The notes below the pieces were generated by a model. The model had not been told where the DNA came from. It did no database searches and saw only the letters and a list, made by a program, of their open reading frames with translations. Position numbers and translations under genes: made by a program. This document shows, in pieces, positions 43,827 to 55,098 of a stretch of 64,000 nt of DNA (positions within the stretch are counted from its first letter, which is position 1; every line of letters starts with the position of its first letter). Location: positions 907,697 to 971,696 of the forward strand of contig MNCI01004927.1 in NCBI GenBank assembly GCA_015680685.1, written 5' to 3'. This DNA is from Gnetum montanum (taxonomy: Eukaryota > Streptophyta > Gnetopsida > Gnetales > Gnetaceae).

Positions 43827-45700
43827 TACCCCCATGACTGAATGAAAACTCATCCTCGAGTTCCTTACAAAATATTGGGAAGGTATGGGATTATTGACTA
43901 ATTGACAACTGATGGTGGAATGGGATGACAGACTCAACGTGCCCAGTGAACGGATCGATAAGCATATTACAACATTAGTTTTCATGACCATTGTGGTGAA
44001 CACTCATACATAAATGACATCAAAGACTTTATTTGGCAGTTTGAAGAGAAAAAGAGAGAGAGAAAGAAGATGGAACGTGTTGCTGCCAATGCCGAGATTG
44101 CACCTGTCGTCGTTTATCCATAGCCATGCCACCAAACTTGCTCCTTTTGTAAATGCTCTAGTTCCAATCCATCCTAAGTGCTTCCTCCAAGCCTAGTCCA
44201 TTGTTTGTATGATCACCATCTGCACACATAACACAGTTACAAATGAGCAAGGATAGATAATCCACAATGTAGTTGATACATTGCCTTGATATGAAGTGCC
44301 TTGGCTGAGTTGTGGTTATGGCAGAAACTAGTTCAGAGATTTATCACTGGAAACTACCTAATGTGTATGGGTTAGGAAATTAGTAAAATGGAAAAAATTA
44401 TAAAATTTGTGCCAGGGCCCCCACGACTAAGAATGAACCTCTGGTAGCTATAAGATGGAAAAACATGAGGAACAAGAAAGATGAAAAATATCAACGGCAA
44501 CACCAATAAAATGGATGTCATGGATGGGATGAAACAAGAAATGATTGGTTGTAGGAAATGTTTAAGGACAAGAAGTTAACAATTGCACCAAAAAGGAATG
44601 CTAGTGGATCTTCCCCAAAGTAGACTCATGCCTTTTATGCCCTGACAAACCCACAAACCAAAGAGTTTGTAGACTCTAGGAATGTCATTTGGAAGCAAGA
44701 GTTAAAAACTTACCCACTAGAATTCACCAAAGAAAAATAATGCATCAACCCAAAATGGACTAATGATAAAATCAGCAATGAGGTGGAAAATGGGAAGAAA
44801 TATGGAGAGGAGAAAATGGAATGGAATCCCAAGAACAAGGTTGTGTAAAGTCCCTTGTGTATTTCAGGGTTAATATGACTGAGTAGAACTCATCCCAAAT
44901 CCCAACTCAAACCAACCACATTCAGTGACCTCGCATCAATACACTTGGTCAATCCATCCTCTTGAAGCAACAAGAATGCTTCCACAAAAAGTCACCACCA
45001 TTCTGAGGAGAGTGAGATGGAGAAGTAGGAAGCGAGAAAGGGCCTTAGTTAGAGGGAACCTTCAGGCATGGGTAACGTGTCTTTCTAGTGCCATAACTAG
45101 CACTTGTAGCCCATATTGCTTTATTATGTTTAAGGGGTGTGCTTTGAATTCTCACATTTTTCTCTTTTTTCTCTCTCTTTTTTATGTTTATGCGTAAGAA
45201 CCACACCATGCAAAGACTTATTTTAATTCACTCAGCTTTCTAATATTTGAATAATGTCAGAATGGCGGTAAAACCAAGAAAAAGCATCCAAGCACCCAAG
45301 AAAATGGCTAGCACCAATGCATCAAATCCCTTTGAAGTCACACCCTTTTCATCCTTTGAGTCTTTCCTTGGTTTAAAAAATACGCATCCACCAATTCATT
45401 AACAAGTTTACTTAGAAAAAAGGGACTGTACAATTCCAAGCCAAAGGAGATCATAGAGTTGTATGGATGAGTGGAGGGCGTGGACTCATTGCCTATTTTA
45501 CCAAAAGAACCATACCTTAATATCAGCATCATAATTCAAAAGTAAAAACCAAACATTAGCAATCGATATCATATAATTCAATCCACCATCATGAGCACTT
45601 ATTAGATGATGAATAAAAGTAAATTAAGTAAACAAAGAAACAGTAAAAACATGAATGATGATGTAAAACAAAAATAAGAAACGTTGAAATAATGTGTAAA
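43827..45700 (-). other. PPT and 3' non-coding region of element D
   Basis: The minus strand ends CAGTCATGGGGGTA before the LTR. No gene is supported; short frames at 44925-45197 (+) and 45338-45532 lack motifs. Part of it is homologous to C 37.4-38.5 kb. Confidence 0.6.
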
Positions 45701-45801
45701 ACAAAAATTCAAAAAGAACTGAGGGCCTAGAATGGTTAGCATAGGAGGACATCTCCCCCACAACTATGTTGGAAGGAGGAGATCCAAAATAGTGAGCAAG
45801 G

Positions 45802-46960
45802 CTATCCACTAATAGAGGTAGCATGTGTACTGGTTGTCCTAAGCTCATGAAAAGGTTTGGTTTGTTGCACATTGACCAACCATTTCTTGTCTAGGCTCTC
45901 AGGTTTATTTATTATCATGGCCCTTAAAGGAAAAGTTGCGTAAATAATATAAGGTCCTTCCCACAGTGTTTGAAATTTAGTATGTTGTGGCACATGTGTG
46001 GGATTCTAGTAGAGAACCTTATCTCCCAGTTGATATTTAACTTTCCTAATCCTTAGGTCATGACGTTACTTATTGAATGCCTTGTTCAATTCATTAGATG
46101 ACAGGGTAGCTAGTCGATTTTCATCTAGCAAATTAAGGGTTACTAACCATTATTTTTGTGCTAGGTCAAGGTTAAGGTTGAGATCACATGCCATGAATAG
46201 TGTATGGAGCTCAGTTTGAATGGGAAGCATTGGTAATTTACCGTACACTAACTCATAGGGAGAGTAGCCTATAGGGAGTTTCCATGTGGAGTAGTATGCC
46301 TAAAGAGCATCATTCAGTTTAGTGTTCCAGTCTCACCTAAACTTGCTAATAGTTCTTGTCAATATTTTTGTAATCTCCCTATTGGTGACTTCAGCTTGAC
46401 CATTCACTTGGGGGTGGTATGGTGTAGTTAATTTATTCTCAACCCCTAAGTGTTGCATTAATTTCTGAAAAGTTGCACCTATGAAGTATGTACCATTATC
46501 TGAAACAAGTGCACGCAGCTCACCAAACCTATTTATGATTTGTTGTTGAACAAATCGTGCAGCTGTAGATGATGTATAATCCTTAATAGTAGCTGCTTCT
46601 GCCCATTTTGTTAGGTAATCAACAACAACAATAATATAAGATTTTCCATTGGACATTGGTGTAATTGGCCCCATAAAATCAGTTCCCCAAATGTCGAAGG
46701 GTTCTAACGGTTGGATCCATTATTGTGGATCCTCCATTCTAGTAGTCATTCCCCATCACATTGACAGTGCTCACAAGATTGGATGAAACGATGGGCGTCC
46801 CGAAATAATATAGGCTCATAATATCCTACAAGTAGGATCTTGATGGCCGCTCATCTCCCAATGTAATGACCCCCACAAGGACCCTCATGAGCATCTTGGA
46901 GAACTCGCAGTTTATCTATATCGGGAACACACCATCGAACCAAGCCCTCGGGACACACTT
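45802..46960 (-). pseudogene. Integrase of element D
   Basis: DAHEGPCGGHYIGR near 46870 marks the zinc region. The core shows [37 protein letters not shown] and [15 protein letters not shown] (46333-46674), so the D, D and E positions are all present. The C-terminal part reads KFQTLWEGPYIIYATFPL and ends near KPFHEL at about 45830. A TAA or TAG interrupts the zinc region and there are stops near 46060-46330. Confidence 0.85.
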
Positions 46961-48441
46961 TGTAAAGTTGCCCATTGATCTCCATAAAGTATTTGGCTCG
47001 ATGAAGAAATTGTTGTTTCTTCTTAAGGTTTAACTCTTGTGGTGTTTGTTGGGTGAGGAGATAGGTAAGAATGCTATTGTACCAGTTTGTCTCCATGGGT
47101 GATTGATTATTCACTACACCAGCAAAGAGGAATTCATCAGGGAAATGATCAAAAATTGGATACTCATCCTCTTCATTGTTCCATCGCAACAAAGATAAAT
47201 GATCAGCAACTACGTTCTCAATGCCCTTGTGATCGATCATCGTTAAATTAAACTCTTATAAGATTACAAGCCATCGTATGATACGAGGGCTTACCATTGG
47301 CTTATTCATGAGAAATCGGATTGCACTATGATTTGTATGTATATATACTTTATATCCTAATACATAGTGTCTAAACTTTTCTAGTGCAAACACTACAGCC
47401 ATTAATTTTTTCTCTGTGGTAGTGTAGTTAAGTTGTGCACCAGCGATACTTCTACTTGCACACTAGATGTAATAAGGATGCTTTTGGTCATCTAACTGTG
47501 TAAGTACGGCTCCTAAAGCATAGTTGGATGTGTCAATCATGATATGAAATGGTTTGCACCAGTTAGGAGCTTGTAGAATGGGTCTTTCTACTAGCTTATG
47601 TTTTAGAGTTTGGAAAGCTAATTCACATTCCCTGGTGCACTCGAAAGGTATGTCCTTTTTCGTTAATTCCACCAATGGTTTAGCAACCTTTGAAAAGTTC
47701 TCAATAAATCTCCTATAGTAGCTAGTATGTCCAAGGAATGACTGAATATATTTGATAGTTTTCGGTTGACAGGTAATTCCTTGGATAATTTTGATTTTCT
47801 TGGGGTCTACCTCTATCCCTGTGTGTGAGATTTTGTGCCCTAGTACTATGTCTTCTTGAACCATCAAATGGCTTTTTTGCCAGTTGAGCCTCAAATTGGT
47901 TTCTACACATATTTTTAACACTTTCTCCAACCAATCCAAGGCTTGATCAAAGTTTTCTCCATAAGTGGAGAATTCGTCCATAAAGACCTCCACACCATTC
48001 CCTATCTGTTGTTGGAATATGCTTAGAACTAGTTGTTAACATGTTGTAGGGGCATTGCACAAGCCAAACGGCATCTGTTTGTATGCAAACATTCCCCAAG
48101 GACTGGTGAATGTAGTCTTGGCTTGGTCTTCTAGGGCTATTTGTATTTGGTTATATCCACTATATCCATCCAGAAAAATGTAATAGTGATGCCCTACGAT
48201 GGTGTCTAAGACATGGTCGACAAATGGAAATGGAAAGTGATCTTTGAATGTTGCCATATTTAGTAGCCTAGAATCTATGCACACCCTTCATTTTCCTCCC
48301 TTTTTAGGCACAATAACTAAGGGGCTAACCCATTCACTATTAGAAATGGGGTATATGAACCCAGCCTTGAGAAGTTGTTCAATTTCTTCCTTAACTACTT
48401 GTTTTAGCTTAGGGTTCAATCACCTCTGTAGTTGTCGTTGA
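46961..48441 (-). pseudogene. Reverse transcriptase and RNase H of element D
   Basis: RT motifs: SEWVSPLVVVPK, CIDSRLLNMATFKDHFPFPF, FLDGYSGYNQIQI, FTSPWGMFAYKQMPFGLCNA. The catalytic box reads VFMDEFSTYG (near 47985), where the second Asp of the DD pair is Glu. RNase H follows with IDTSNYALGAVLTQL, EKKLMAVVFALEKF, HTNHSAIRFLMNK and ENVVADHLSLLRW. A stop at about 48036 splits RT into 48036-48284 and 47463-47993. Confidence 0.9.
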
Positions 48442-49165
48442 GGCTTCATGGAGGGGTCAGTGTAAATTCTATGTTGGCATATCCTAGGATCTATTCAAGT
48501 TAATTCGGAATATGACCAAGCAAAGGCTTTCGACCATTTATTTATTACCTTCAACAGTTCTTCTTTCTATTGAGGAGCAAGCTTAGCGTTGATAATTACC
48601 GATTTTCCATTTTTAAGGAACATGTATTCCATACTGGTGGGCAATGGTTTTAGCTCAAGGGCTCCTACTTAAATTTCTCAAGGATTTCCAACTTCCCTCA
48701 ATTGATATTTTCAAGGTTAATACTTGGAAGTTGGTGGTGGACTTGCTCTAATGCATCTATGCTATCGATGTAAGCACAAGTCAAACCCTCTGTTAGTTCC
48801 ATGCATATGAGTGAATTGCTTTCTTGATTAGTTGTCAGCCACTAGGTGTCTTTTTGTCATGTGGCTGTTGCATACATGCATCTTTGTATGTTAATCACTT
48901 GTGCACACTGATTGCATGCAGGCAATGCTAAACTTTGCACAAACCATGACCTATGCACACAATTACACCCTGTGTCACAGTATGCGATGCACAAAACTTT
49001 CTTCTTCTTGATTTTTCTAAATATTTTTTTCTTTCATATTTCCAGGGAAAGATCGCAGATTCCTAGGCGTGCATCAAATGCACTTAGCCATGCTCTTCCC
49101 ATTATGATTGGAAAGTCCCCCTTACTGTTGTTCACCTGAATCACTAGGAAATCAGTTGGGTACGA
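48442..49165 (-). pseudogene. Linker between protease and RT of element D
   Basis: Continues the protease frame with the second hallmark region (minus 'cccttcccaattata' type GRAWLS, here near 49095) and acidic linker sequence before RT. Stops are frequent and there is no separate domain. Confidence 0.4.
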
Positions 49166-49843
49166 TCACCCACAAACAGTGGTAACAATCTCCTCCACTA
49201 GTCTCAACAGGATAGTGATGGACTGGTCAGCCAACTCTAGACAAATATTGCTCTTTTTCAATGGAGGCAGGTTCCAAGCCTTGTACATTTCTTGAGAAAT
49301 CAAGTTGACACCGAAACCTGAATCCAAAAGAACCTTGCACGACACATTTTCAGTGATTTGTAAATATATCAAAGGACTTCCAAGATCAGAGAATTTCCTA
49401 GGAAGGTGGCCAGCTTTGATCCAATCAGTGACGGCATGTGTTAGCATGATCATATGCTTTGAGTGCAGTGATTGGGTTGAAGGGGGCTCTGAAGTTTTGA
49501 TTGATACTACGGTGTCTAAGGAATCATCCATTTGTGATTGCAAGGGCTTGGTTGGACTAAAGAAAGGTCTTTTCTTCATGTGGTTGTTGGAACCAATAGT
49601 AGGTTGAGAGTTAACAACCCTCATGGCGTTACGTTGCTGTGGCTGGGTAGGGATTTCACCTTGAATTATGGGAGCAGGTAGTAGTGGAGCTATTGGTGGA
49701 AGAGATGCAGCTAGATGAGAAGGATGATATGCTTGCAGCATATCGCCTCTAGAAGAGGGAGTCCCATAATACTCGCGGGCTTGGTAGTGAGGTTGAGAAG
49801 TGACGTAACTAGTAGAGTCACGTGGGGAGTTTGGCTGCTGCAC
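49166..49843 (-). pseudogene. gag tail and aspartic protease of element D
   Basis: A 225-codon open frame. The first half is Pro/Gln/Ser rich (PPIAPLLPAPIIQGEIPTQ), typical of the gag-protease joint. The active site is CKVLLDSGFGVNLIS at about 49300-49345, with D-S-G intact, followed by MYKAWNLPPLKKSNICLEL. The frame ends at a stop at 49166 before the flap/GR motif is complete. Confidence 0.82.
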
Positions 49844-50059
49844 GTAATATCCATACGAGTCAGGTTGTCGGTAAGGATACTGTTGCCTTGGTGGAGGCTT
49901 TCCCCATGATTGTGGATGCTGCCACTATTAATATTACTCAATCGGTTATGGTGGAGTTTCACTTGGATAATACATTAAGGGTTCGTGAAACTATCTTGGG
50001 TAACTTTGGGGGTAAGGTAACCTTCAAGGTGCTTGCCGTTTATTCAATCATGGGTTGAC

Positions 50060-51947
50060 TACATACACCCTAGACTCTTATAGATGTGAGATTACAGGGC
50101 AACATCCCTTAGGATGGTCATATTGACATATTTCACATCCACTATCATTTTCTGTTTCTGACTCCACAACCTCTTCAATGATGGCAACTTTTCCCTTACC
50201 CTAACTACGTGCATGTTCAGCTGCTCTCTTTTTTCTTTTCTCACTACCTCTCTAGACTCCTCTACTATTTTAAGAACAGTTTGAAATCTATTGTCTAGGG
50301 AATCCCACATTTGTTCTACCTTTGTCAAAACTTCTGATGTCATCTTTTGGATAGGCAAAGTTTTCCTATTCACCATCTCTTCGAGTGGTGACTCTTCTTC
50401 ATCCTCACAAAATCTTACTCCCCTCTTCTTGAGGGAAGGATCTTGGTTATACTCTTTTGCACTTTCTCTCTTCTGTAGCTCACCTTCTTCCTTAGCAACT
50501 TGCTCCAATAGTCTTTGAATTTGATGGGACCTAAGCTCGGATAGTCTCCCTTGGGCATAAGTCCCAAGGGTTCTTCTCGTTTTATGCCTAAGCCCATCCA
50601 CGAGATGGTACAGTTGGTCCCTTTGCAAATAACCATGGCCAGGACAACGATGTAACAGTGCATAGTATTGGCCCATGGTAGCATCCAAGGGTTCATGTCC
50701 TCCTTGTTGCCAGCCTTGGATTTTCTTTCACAAGTCAGACACTCAAGAGCACGTTTGGTACTTATCATTAAATAATTCTAACATAGTACTCCACCTACGA
50801 ATGGATTCCGGTTCTAAAGACCGGTACCAGCTTTTCACTTCTCCAACTAATGTCTGTGGGAACAACTTAAGTTTTTTCCATTCATTCTCTATGTTCTATA
50901 AGGCACACATAACATGGAATGCTTGTAAATGATTTTGACGATCAATGTTGTATTCCCTTTCATATCTAATCTCTTGATCCTACTATCTTTCTGGTGCCTT
51001 GTTAGAATTCTAACAACCTTAGTTATGTCCAATATACTTTGAGTAGCGAGTAGGGGTTCATCGTGATCATCTCGTCCATGGTGTCTATGATGCCTACGTT
51101 ATTCCCTACTCTCCCTTCTTCTATGTCGTGACTCTCTAGAGTGCCCTCGTTCCCTTTCTTGGTTGTTTCGTCTATGAATTCCACTTTGCCTACCTTTATC
51201 CCTGTGGTCTTTTTCCTTATGATTGCATCTAGATACTAAAGGAGAGGATGAAGGAGATGATGAAGGTGAAGAAGAAGGAGAACCGTCACCATGATGGTGT
51301 CTGCTACCTTCTCTTCTACGGTCTCGGCCCTGATCGCGATTACGATCAAAATGTCCACCTTTATCATGTGTCCGTGTCCCTTTTTCGGACCCTTTGTGCT
51401 CATGGGTATCAGAACATGGGTTATGAATAGTGGAATAAAGGTTTTGATACACAACTCCTTGGCCAAAGTCAAGGGGAGAAACATTGTTGTGTGGGCGACT
51501 GCCTAAGACAAGTTCACCACCCTCATTTTCGCTTAAGATATGTGGGACATCCTGCGACCACTTACCCTTCAAAGACTTATGATATCTCTCCTATTGCAAA
51601 TCCCTTTGATGTTGTGCCTTCATGAGATGGTATTCTCTTGAGTCATGGTCTTGCACAATGTATTCTACATGTAAGTGTGGCATGCCAATTCGTGTGAGGG
51701 CATGAAAAATCATGCTTGGGACTAAATGATCGGGAGGTAACACTATGTTACCTTCTAAGTCTTGCCAATGCAGTTGTTCATCTTGATGGAGGATAAAGGT
51801 GAAGTCTAGTATATACTCATCAGGATGAATATATACCACTCGAACTTGTTGAGGGATTGGTGGATCAACGTCATGTGTATTATGCCACCAATTGTTTCAT
51901 GTTTCAGACTTAGGCAGTGAGGCACTTTCATATGAAGAAGGAGACAT
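50060..51947 (-). pseudogene. gag of element D
   Basis: ATG 51947 gives MSPSSYESASLPKSE. Then YIHPDEYILDFTFILHQDEQ near 51820 and a strongly Arg/His/Ser-rich stretch (51099-51420). The capsid-like second part includes MDATMGQYYALLHRC, GRLSELRSHQIQRLLEQVA and KTLPIQKMTSEVLTKVEQMW (50092-50688). Stops near 51907 and 51596 and frame changes near 51090-50690 break it. A Cys/His cluster near 50120 may be a zinc knuckle remnant. Confidence 0.78.
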
Positions 51948-52062
51948 ACTTATCTATTCAATGTGTAATGTATTCTTGTTTATTATTTTCTCAATCAACC
52001 CTAAGGGTGTTCCAACAATCTGAATGATTTCCTATGTTCTAATTAGCACACAAACAACTAAG

Positions 52063-52080
52063 TCCCCAACAATGGTGCCA
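52063..52080 (-). other. Primer-binding site of element D
   Basis: Minus-strand TGGCACCATTGTTGGGGA begins one base after the 5' LTR. It is the Athila/Tat-type tRNA-Asp-like site with CpG sites decayed to TpG/CpA. Confidence 0.85.
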
Positions 52081-52081
52081 A

Positions 52082-53021
52082 TGATGAGTGGCGAGGTGCC
52101 CCTACGCTGAACCATACGAATACGAGCGTTTCACGCATGATCTGGTCGAATTCCAAGGACTAAGTGCTTATGCACCCTTATGGAACAAGTACGGGTTGGT
52201 TGATTGTTGTCTTCCCAAGCTTACATGTATGTCACGATTGTATGGTTAAGTAAGCTTGAGGCATATGATTTTTATAGCTTTTATGTTTTTATGTCCTACG
52301 CTAGTAGGGAAAGAGAGAGGTAACTAAGTGATTACTTTAACTTAACTACTCATTAACTCAGTTCTAACTAATCCTAACACCAGCGTTCATTCCCACTTGT
52401 TGTACACATCTTGAACCAATGCAACGCTGCTGGGATTACCAAACACTAATCGTTACTGGGTTACCAAGCGTTAGACGCATGCTCGAAGTGGTCGTGCTTG
52501 TGTAATTTAATGATTTGCTTAATTGATCAAAATGAATTGTTGTGCTAATAACAGAAATGTAAAGTGCATAAAATAAAATAAAATAAAATAAATGCATAAG
52601 AAAATAAAATAAAAAGAAATGCGTAAGCAAAAAAATCTCAAGTGCTGCAAGGATGAATCAAAGAGCTCTTCTTTATTGTTGTATTCAAGGTGTGCTCAGG
52701 TACATAATGCTTGAATAAAGATCCATCCACACTTAGACCTCCTACTGCGGGCACTTGGAAAATACTCTAACTTTCAAGTAGACTACAAGAGTTTCGCTAC
52801 TTGACTGCTAAAAGACTTCCTTCTAATTGTGTGCCTGGGCACTGTATTTATAGGCTTGGAGCAACTACTCTAATAATTAGAGTAACCGCTCTAATAATTA
52901 GAATAATTGCTAAACTAACTACTAGAGTAACCACTCTAATAATTAGAATAAACCGCTAGAGTAACTGCTCTAATAATTAAAATAACTACTAGCGTAGCTG
53001 CTTGAGTAACCGCTCTCATCA
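52082..53021 (-). repeat. 5' LTR of element D
   Basis: 940 bp, the same ends as 42814-43826, with 'ctctaataattaga' repeats at 52866-53000 and a TATA box (minus CCTATAAATACAG) near 52846-52858. Confidence 0.93.
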
Positions 53022-53026
53022 GATAT
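53022..53026. repeat. Right target-site duplication of element D (GATAT)
   Basis: Matches 42809-42813; element C's gag sequence resumes here. Confidence 0.93.
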
Positions 53027-54062
53027 TGTTCGTACAGTTGTGGAGGAGCTTCACTTGGGTAGTAAGCTTGTTGTTGCTAGTGGAACTATCTTGGACTACC
53101 TTGAGGGTAAGGCAATCATCTTGGAGCTTACCTACGTGTTAGGTGAGGATTCAATGTACTCCAAACTCTTGTAAGTGTGACACCACAAGGCAACATCCCT
53201 TTGGATGTTCATATTGACAAATGTCACATTCAGTTTCATCATTAGAGTCAGACTTCACAACTTCCTCTACTACAGCAGCTTTGCCCTTACCTCTTTGGTA
53301 GCCATGTTTAGCTTCTTTTTGCCTCCCACAATTACGATTATTGTTGTTATTTCATCGATCACCTTCATCACGATTGTTTCGATGGTGACTTCCATGAGAA
53401 TTGTTAGATGAAGAGGAATGTTCAGAATTGGATGAAGAGGTTAAAAAGGAAGGTGGACTGCCACCACCATCGCGGTGTCCGCCACCACTCTTATGCTTAT
53501 TATGATCACCATTCTTAGATCCCTTGTTGCTGCAATGTTTACCTGAGTCCTTACCCTGGCTATCACTCTTTCCTGATCCCAGTTTATGAATAGTCATTTG
53601 TAGGGTCAAGTTCACACCCTCGCCATCAATAGTAGGGGGTGGAGAATCTTCATGTTGAGAACCTTTCAAGGGAGGATCCTCATTGTCCTCTTGATCTAGT
53701 AGGAATAAGGGATTAGTGTAATGTTTTCCCTTTGTAGCTTCATGAAGTTTCTCCTAATGTTTATCTCATTTATGTTGTGTTTTAGTGGGATAGTAGTTCC
53801 AAGTGTCATATCCATCCACAACGTACTCTTTGTGAAGATTTGCTATGCCCAAATTCTTAAGGGTTTTAAATAACATTCCAGGAATAGATCTGTCAAGGGG
53901 CAAGATGACATTTTCCTCCATATCACGTCATTGCATTTGTTCATCCTGATGTAGGATGAAGGTGAAGTTCGGCACAAACTCATCTAGATGAGTGTAGACC
54001 ACCTTGCATTCTTGTGGGACTTGTGGTTTAGTATCTTCAGTCTTACGAGATGAAGGAGACAT
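53027..54062 (-). pseudogene. gag of element C, with internal deletion
   Basis: ATG 54062 gives MSPSSRKTEDTKPQVPQE, then FVPNFTFILHQDEQM and the hydrophilic Gly/Ser/His region (53400-53600). Compared with 27550-29749 it lacks roughly 900 bp: the Asn/Arg-rich part at about 53340 joins directly to 'agcttctttttgcc', removing the Retrotrans_gag core. A C-x2-C-x3-H-x3-C cluster (CDICQYEHPKGC) sits near 53200-53235. The frame then runs into D's insertion site. Confidence 0.72.
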
Positions 54063-54201
54063 TTTGCAAAACAAAATGAAATTGTCAATGTGCTTTTATA
54101 ATTTTTATGTATAGTGGAAATGATATTGACCTTTAGGTTCATATAACAATATTAGTGATATTCACTTAGACCTAAATAGTGCACGTTCCACAAACAAAAG
54201 T

Positions 54202-54219
54202 CCTTAGCAACAATGCCAA
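54202..54219 (-). other. Primer-binding site of element C
   Basis: Minus-strand TTGGCATTGTTGCTAAGG directly after the LTR; a decayed form of the site beside D and beside 29907. Confidence 0.7.
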
Positions 54220-55098
54220 TGATGAGTAGCGAGGTACCCCTATGTCCAACCATATGAATCACAAAGCGTTCATGCATGATCCAATCAAATTCTATGGACT
54301 TTATTGTTTCCAATGCACTAGCCCTTTAGGAAGTGAATCTAACTTTAAGATCAATTGTTGTCTTTCCCATTATACTTGTGACATTCATTGGTATGGTTAA
54401 GTGTAAGTGAGGCATTCAATTTTTATCATTTTGTGTTTTATAAGTTGGTGCTCAAATGTAGATAAAAGTAATTTTATTAAATAATCTAATTAACTAATTT
54501 ACTAACATTTAATTAATCCTAACATCAGTATTTGTTCCCACTTTCTGTGCACGTCTTGAACCCATGTATCTGCTGCTGGGTAACCAAGTGCTATGCTACT
54601 AGGTGTACCAAGCAATAACAATGATTACCAAACAAATATGTGTTATACTCGAAGCGGACGTACTTATGTGTGTAATCTATCTCACTTAATTGTCTCATTA
54701 ATGTAATAATTGAAAAATATTTAATAACTAATTGAAAGGTATTTAATAAACAATTGAAAACAATAAATGCATGAATAAAATAGCTAATCTATCCAAAGTG
54801 CTGCAAGGTTTATCAGAAAGCTCGTGTTTATTGTCGCACACATTGCCATGCTCAGGTACAACAATACTTGAATAAATATTCATACACTCAATGACTCTTG
54901 CTATGGGCACTCAAGGAAAAAAATTCTAACTTTCGAATGAAAAAAATGCAAGAGCTTTGCTGCTACTGAAATCTAGATTGCCATAAATGTGGTTGGTAGG
55001 CATGTATTTATAGGCAATGGATAGACACTGCGTCAACGGGGCTTGCGAGATGTGTTGACGAGGCCTCATTGATGCAACCAACCAACGACGACTCATCA
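54220..55098 (-). repeat. Right (5') LTR of element C
   Basis: 879 bp, TGATGAGTAG..GACTCATCA on the + strand. It holds GAGGCCTC words (55040-55075), a TATA-like CCTATAAATACATG (minus) near 55003-55016 and the ttaattaa-rich R-U5 tract. The right flank is CCAAG; no matching duplication is seen at 29902, where gag sequence lies instead. Confidence 0.85.

Larger units (their letters stand above)
42814..53021 (-). mobile_element. Element D: complete but inactive Athila-like Ty3/gypsy retrotransposon inserted in C
   Basis: A 10.2 kb element with LTRs at 42814-43826 and 52082-53021, TSD GATAT, PBS, gag, protease, RT-RNase H, integrase, a 1.9 kb non-coding 3' region and a PPT. It is a sister family of C but has no coiled-coil ORF. 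Its ORFs are longer and less broken than C's, as expected for the younger, inserted element. Confidence 0.92.
29907..55098 (-). mobile_element. Element C: Athila-like Ty3/gypsy retrotransposon with an extra coiled-coil ORF, nested by D and E
   Basis: Read on the minus strand the order is 5' LTR (54220-55098), PBS, gag (to 53027), element D insertion, end of gag and protease, RT-RNase H, integrase, non-coding stretch, U3-like block, coiled-coil ORF split by insertion E, PPT-like sequence and 3' LTR (29907-30490). Without D (10.2 kb) and E (3.0 kb) it is about 12 kb. PBS, VFMDDFS RT motif and integrase style are Athila-like. All ORFs are broken. Confidence 0.72.
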
